DNA from: Zygotorulaspora mrakii
Taxonomy: Eukaryota; Ascomycota; Saccharomycetes; Saccharomycetales; Saccharomycetaceae
NCBI RefSeq assembly: GCF_013402915.1
Contig: NC_050721.1
Span: forward strand, 62,001-126,000
Direction of reading: 5' to 3'
DNA length: 64,000 nt
The position numbers were made by a program, and so were the translations under genes. The notes beneath the pieces are model-generated. The model was not told the origin of the DNA. It saw only the letters and a program-made list of their open reading frames with translations, and searched no databases. Below are positions 60,094 through 64,000 of this stretch, piece by piece. The number at the start of each line of letters is the position of its first letter. Within the stretch, counting starts at the first letter, position 1.

Positions 60094-60791
60094 ACTGGGG
60101 CACCTCGAGATGTGTGTATATTATGCTGTGCTACGTATTGAATTTTCTCTACATATTCTTTGGATTTTTAGGCAGCTTGCAGCTTTCGGTATAGCGGTAT
60201 AGCGTTTAGTGAGATAATCACCGAGGCAAAACCCAAAAAGAACATGATCAATACGCAGCATCAAAATTTAGGCCACTATATCATATAAGAAAAATGTTTT
60301 AAGAACTTGAAATTTTACCAGTGGGGCTGGTAGAATTTAAGACTCTCTGCACATGAAGTTCTTCGGAATATTATGGCAAATAATAAGTGATCTACATAAT
60401 GTCACACAAGGAAATGTTAAACACTACGGAGATTCAATGGCAGTAATCTCATGAAGCTAATAATAGCTAAGATATAAAGACCTCTTAAATAATTGTACAA
60501 GTCCGGTCTTCTCAAAACATATGCTCAAGTACTGTAGGGAGCCTGATCGCAGACCGAGTATACCAAAGTGCGCACTATTCCTTTTATACCAGCTTAACAA
60601 GACGTGCTGGCTCTAAAAGTGAGGCTACATTCTGAGCAGTGAAGAGGCTGATTTTGCGTGCTCTTCTCTTACTATTTTTGGATAAAATTTCTACAAATGA
60701 CACCGGGTGGCGCCTAAATGGCTTTCAATTATCGAAAAAATGTTATACAGGCCTGATGGGGGAAGTTGTATCATATATATGCACTCGTAAA
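60094..60791. other. SRB4 promoter / RPN3 3' region
   Basis: About 700 bp between two minus-strand genes. A GC-balanced patch near 60530-60660 contains no recognisable RNA gene. A plus-strand frame at 60639-60875 overlaps RPN3 and is not credible. Confidence 0.5.
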
Positions 60792-62312
60792 CTAAAGAAA
60801 CCCAAGGTCGTCTATATCAGAAAAATCAGAAATGTCATCCAAAAGAGATCCATCTATGAACTCATCTTCTTCTGAGTTACCGTTCTTACTTTTGTTCTTT
60901 TTATCTTCAGGATATCTCATTGCAACTATGTTTTCATCATGCAGTTGATTGACGAATTTGATCCTTTCATCAAAAACCTCTTGCGGTTCCTCAGTGTCAT
61001 AGACATTCAACAGTTCGCTTGTTTCGATATATCCCTTTCCGTGATTTATTTTTGCCTCGATGACACCATCTCTGATTGCTCTGGAAACCATATATTCCAC
61101 CGTTTGTTCGGAATCCAAACGAAGCTTCAAACAGATATCTTTCAAAGATATTCTCTTATAGGTCAAGGAAATGATTCTAATACCGGTTTTTATAACATTG
61201 GATCTTAGTCGAACGTATAGCTGATAGTTACCATCTTTTATCAATTGAGATTTGTATTTATTGATTGCAGCCGTGAATTTCTTCAAATCACCAAGTTTGA
61301 CGGCTTTGGCTAGATGAAAATATGGTTCTAATGATCTTTGCATACCAGTTTGATTGAAAAATGATAGTTCTGGAATATCGCCCATGAGTAATTCGATAAC
61401 ACAGCGGAGCTTGTTAGCTTGTTGCAAAAATCCCAAGCTATTCGGTGTATTTGGTGCTTTTCTAATTGCTGCTATGATATATTCGTTGGCTGTTGAGTAG
61501 TCCAATTGAATTGCCATTATCTTTGATAGGTAGAAATAGAATCTGGCTTCGAGGGGGCTTGAAACGTCAGCACTACTTGGAAATTCAACCTTACTGACGA
61601 AATCAGCGGCCGATTCTATTTCACCAGCAGATAAAAAGCTTCTCAGGATTAAGGTTATCAGCATCGCCTTCGTTTCATTATCATGCTTGAGAGATGCTGT
61701 CTTTAGGAATTTAATCATCTCTGAACGGGTTGCTAAATTTGGATTTGTGTCTAATTCTTTATCACATATAGCAATATAGAACCACAGTTTTGCATTAATC
61801 AAATCTAGGAACCTTTGGTTGTAACATGCCAAAATTTTGGGAATGATCACCTTTTTATTAAAAGAATCCAGTTTTTTCAAGTTATGAGTGTCTAATAGAT
61901 ATAATATGACCAATAGATGAACAAAGCTATTTATTTCCGCAGCGAGTTCAATTGTTTTATCGTCAATCACCTCGTAAAATGATGCAGGGTATGCTGATCT
62001 GACCTCTTCGGCATTTGGAACTGCACATTTCTTTTCACCGTTGACAGCCTTCAGCAATGGTTTCTTGAATTTTGAACTGTCAGGATACAATATGTTGATC
62101 AATGCTAACAACGTCTCTTCTTTTAGCACGGATTTTCTCAATTTGCTCAATTCCTTTAATCCCTTCCAGACAAAGAAAGAATCTAAGGTAATACTGGCTT
62201 TTGTTATATCCCGCAACACAGCAATGATTGTCTCTACATTGGCTTCCTCCGCATACTTAACGTCAGCACCGCTCTCAATTGGCGTGTCGATATCCATCAA
62301 ATCGCTCGTCAT
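60792..62312 (-). CDS. RPN3: 26S proteasome lid subunit Rpn3
   Basis: A 506-residue non-ATPase lid subunit (S. cerevisiae Rpn3, 523 aa; human PSMD3). The N-terminal region is helical TPR-like. The PCI domain covers about residues 300-440 and includes YFHLAKAVKLGDLKKFTAAI, KDGNYQLYVRLRSNVIKTGI, RISLKDICLKLRL and VEYMVSRAIRDGVIEAKINH. The tail is acidic with EEDEFIDGSLLDDISDFSD. A PACE box sits about 80 bp upstream, as expected for Rpn4-controlled proteasome genes. Confidence 0.97.
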   Translation of the reverse strand: MTSDLMDIDTPIESGADVKYAEEANVETIIAVLRDITKASITLDSFFVWKGLKELSKLRKSVLKEETLLALINILYPDSSKFKKPLLKAVNGEKKCAVPNAEEVRSAYPASFYEVIDDKTIELAAEINSFVHLLVILYLLDTHNLKKLDSFNKKVIIPKILACYNQRFLDLINAKLWFYIAICDKELDTNPNLATRSEMIKFLKTASLKHDNETKAMLITLILRSFLSAGEIESAADFVSKVEFPSSADVSSPLEARFYFYLSKIMAIQLDYSTANEYIIAAIRKAPNTPNSLGFLQQANKLRCVIELLMGDIPELSFFNQTGMQRSLEPYFHLAKAVKLGDLKKFTAAINKYKSQLIKDGNYQLYVRLRSNVIKTGIRIISLTYKRISLKDICLKLRLDSEQTVEYMVSRAIRDGVIEAKINHGKGYIETSELLNVYDTEEPQEVFDERIKFVNQLHDENIVAMRYPEDKKNKSKNGNSEEDEFIDGSLLDDISDFSDIDDLGFL

Positions 62313-62392
62313 CTCCTCAAGCAGCTTGGTTAAATGAGATGCTAAACTAGATATCCCCTGTATTTGTGTTTATATCTTCTGTTGCTTCAGCC

Positions 62393-62401
62393 GGTGGCAA
62401 A
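62393..62401 (+). promoter_or_regulatory. PACE box (Rpn4 site) of RPN3
   Basis: Exact GGTGGCAAA on the plus strand, about 81 bp before the RPN3 ATG on the opposite strand. The element works in either orientation. Confidence 0.85.
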
Positions 62402-62586
62402 TCCTTTAAGACCCCTTCCTTGCAGCGTGTATGCATACTTTTCAAGTTAAAAGTGGCGACAAAGCGCCTTACCCCGCCATAAGTTTGTAATATGTTAACA
62501 TAGGCAGCTGATGGAGATAATTGAATCTTATATACGTATCTATATATACCTATAGAAGGCATTTCTTGCATTGATATGCGAGACGT

Positions 62587-63966
62587 TTATTTTGCCTTCT
62601 TTTCTGAGACATAACTCAAAGCAGTCAATCTTTCAGCCAACGTTGGATGCGAATAATGATAACTGGAATATAGTGGATCTACGTTCATAGTTGATAGGTT
62701 CTTGATTTGTAGATTGATCAAGGCAGTGCACAGGTCTTTGGACATTCCTAGACCTTTAGCATAAGCGTCAGCTTGGTATTCGTGTAATCTTGAAACAAGA
62801 CTCATCAAAAATTGCAAGATACAATCCATGGGTTTCAGTAAATCGCCGAATAGCAGTAGGCCGATTATCGTTGGGAATTCTGGAGTAAAGACTTTTGTGA
62901 TTGGAGATGCTATAGCTGCGTCTGGAGAACCGATAAAGAATCCAAAGGCATTGTAAAAGGAAAGATTGCGGTAAACGCCCGTGAATAGAGAAAAAATGAA
63001 AAAAATGTGCACCTGACTGTAGATGAGCATACGCAAAATATGATTCTTTTGCCAATGGCCAATCTCATGGGCTAATACAGCGGTAATTTCGTCTATGGAG
63101 CTTTCATTGATCAAAGTATCGTACAATACAATACGTTTACTAGTGAAGGGCAAACCAGTAAAATAAGCATTGGAATGTGAAGACCTTTTTGAGCCATCGA
63201 CGACTAAAACTTTATCTAATGGGAAACCCACTTTCTTTGCCAAGTTTTCAATAGAGTTCTTCAACTCGCCATCTTCTAGAGGAGTAAACTTGTTAAATAA
63301 CGGCATAATGAACACGGGAATCAAGGTCATGGCTAAAATTTGAATACCCAACACAAATAAACAGATGTACCAAATGAAATCAGTTTGGAATCTTTCGAAT
63401 ATCTTTAACAAACCATAAATGATCGGTCCACCAAGCGCATGGCCAAGTACCATGCTCTTAATAGTATCATTTATCCACAACTTGACGGTCAGTTTGTTGA
63501 AGCCAAACTTTTCCTCCAAAATGAAATGTTGATAATAGGACAATGGTAGTTCAATTAAGGTAGAGATGTTCGAAAAAGCACTTAAGAAGCATAAGCTTTG
63601 CGCAACGGTGGACACTATTTTCCATTGGGTGGGTAACGCTAAGTTGCAAAGGCTAACGCTGAAATTCCATAGACGTGGTAGACAATCATACTTGATAAAA
63701 ATAAGTTTTTCGGCTAATCCAAATATGTCAGCAAAGAGCGAATACTTGGCCTTGGCCTTTGAATACTCCCTTGACTTCTGAAAGGTTTCATCATCAATTT
63801 CGTTCTCAAGTACCGGGGCTAGCTTGTCCTTCGATAAGACTTTATACTGACGGTATGAGAGATATGCTTCAAATGCGAATATCCCGACAGAAAACCCTGT
63901 AATGATCCTTTTCACTGGAATGTCTGGTCTGTCTAGCAGCGTTTGTAGTTGGTCAAAAACCGTCAT
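62587..63966 (-). CDS. STE24: CAAX prenyl protease Ste24
   Basis: A 459-residue ER zinc metalloprotease (S. cerevisiae Ste24, 453 aa; human ZMPSTE24) that trims farnesylated a-factor precursor and clears clogged translocons. The zinc motif is H300-E301-x2-H304 in AVLAHEIGHWQKNH. The third ligand is the glutamate in SRLHEYQADAYAK. About seven membrane helices are visible, including FSVGIFAFEAYLSYRQ near the N-terminus. VVDGSKRSSHSNAYFTG is a family signature. The protein ends in a dilysine-like KKAK tail, as expected of an ER resident. The start ATG is 34 bp from the window end, so the gene is complete. It is a YJR-track gene (YJR117W) next to YER-track RPN3. Confidence 0.97.
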   Translation of the reverse strand: MTVFDQLQTLLDRPDIPVKRIITGFSVGIFAFEAYLSYRQYKVLSKDKLAPVLENEIDDETFQKSREYSKAKAKYSLFADIFGLAEKLIFIKYDCLPRLWNFSVSLCNLALPTQWKIVSTVAQSLCFLSAFSNISTLIELPLSYYQHFILEEKFGFNKLTVKLWINDTIKSMVLGHALGGPIIYGLLKIFERFQTDFIWYICLFVLGIQILAMTLIPVFIMPLFNKFTPLEDGELKNSIENLAKKVGFPLDKVLVVDGSKRSSHSNAYFTGLPFTSKRIVLYDTLINESSIDEITAVLAHEIGHWQKNHILRMLIYSQVHIFFIFSLFTGVYRNLSFYNAFGFFIGSPDAAIASPITKVFTPEFPTIIGLLLFGDLLKPMDCILQFLMSLVSRLHEYQADAYAKGLGMSKDLCTALINLQIKNLSTMNVDPLYSSYHYSHPTLAERLTALSYVSEKKAK

Positions 63967-64000
63967 AGCGTATTAACAGAGCAGTGTAGGCAACCAACGA

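Noticed and set aside
60530..60660. Possible snoRNA between SRB4 and RPN3
   Set aside because: No paired C/D boxes or H/ACA fold could be recognised by eye.

Overview
The window is nuclear DNA from a budding yeast of the family Saccharomycetaceae. Genes are compact and mostly intron-free, the three introns found use the yeast signals GTATGT...TACTAAC...TAG, and almost every core protein has a clear Saccharomyces cerevisiae counterpart. Gene order interleaves two S. cerevisiae tracks: RPS5-IBA57-ATP2-JHD2-ILM1-STE24 (YJR123-117) with PRO3-SRB4-RPN3 (YER023-021), and ARG81-TAF13-VPS9...PRE8 (YML099-092) with ERO1-COX14-MSC1 (YML130-128). That pattern is expected of a lineage that split before the whole-genome duplication (Zygosaccharomyces/Torulaspora/Lachancea/Kluyveromyces-like). 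The exact species cannot be named from sequence alone.

Left part (1-28.9 kb) is accessory and looks subtelomere-like: widely spaced genes for nutrient uptake and the cell surface. It holds a YLL058W-like PLP enzyme, two old LTR-like repeats around a tRNA-Val(UAC), a Zps1/Pra1-type secreted protein, a decayed ORF, an Arn-family siderophore transporter with Aft1-type sites, a Gre2-like reductase, an aquaporin, a divergent pair of a Dal5-family permease and a bacterial-type gamma-glutamyltransferase, a repeat-rich GPI-anchored wall protein, and a FET4 iron transporter broken by a one-base frameshift.

Right part (29-64 kb) is dense conserved core: ARG81, TAF13, ERO1, VPS9, YML096W, RAD10, GIM5, UTP14, PRE8, U2AF35, RTF2, COX14, MSC1, RPS5, IBA57, ATP2, PRO3, JHD2, ILM1, SRB4/MED17, RPN3 and STE24. 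Expected promoter signals are visible: PACE boxes at both proteasome genes, and PAC/RRPE boxes at the ribosome-biogenesis gene.

The two most notable things are these. (1) A divergent pair at 43.8-45.3 kb encodes the small U2AF subunit (U2AF35) and Rtf2, both absent from S. cerevisiae, both linked to splicing, each with its own intron, sharing a 155-bp promoter. (2) The permease and gamma-glutamyltransferase genes at 16.9-22.1 kb carry the same TTATTCGGNTATTCGG direct-repeat motif upstream, in the same orientation relative to each gene, which suggests a co-regulated gamma-glutamyl or peptide nitrogen scavenging unit.
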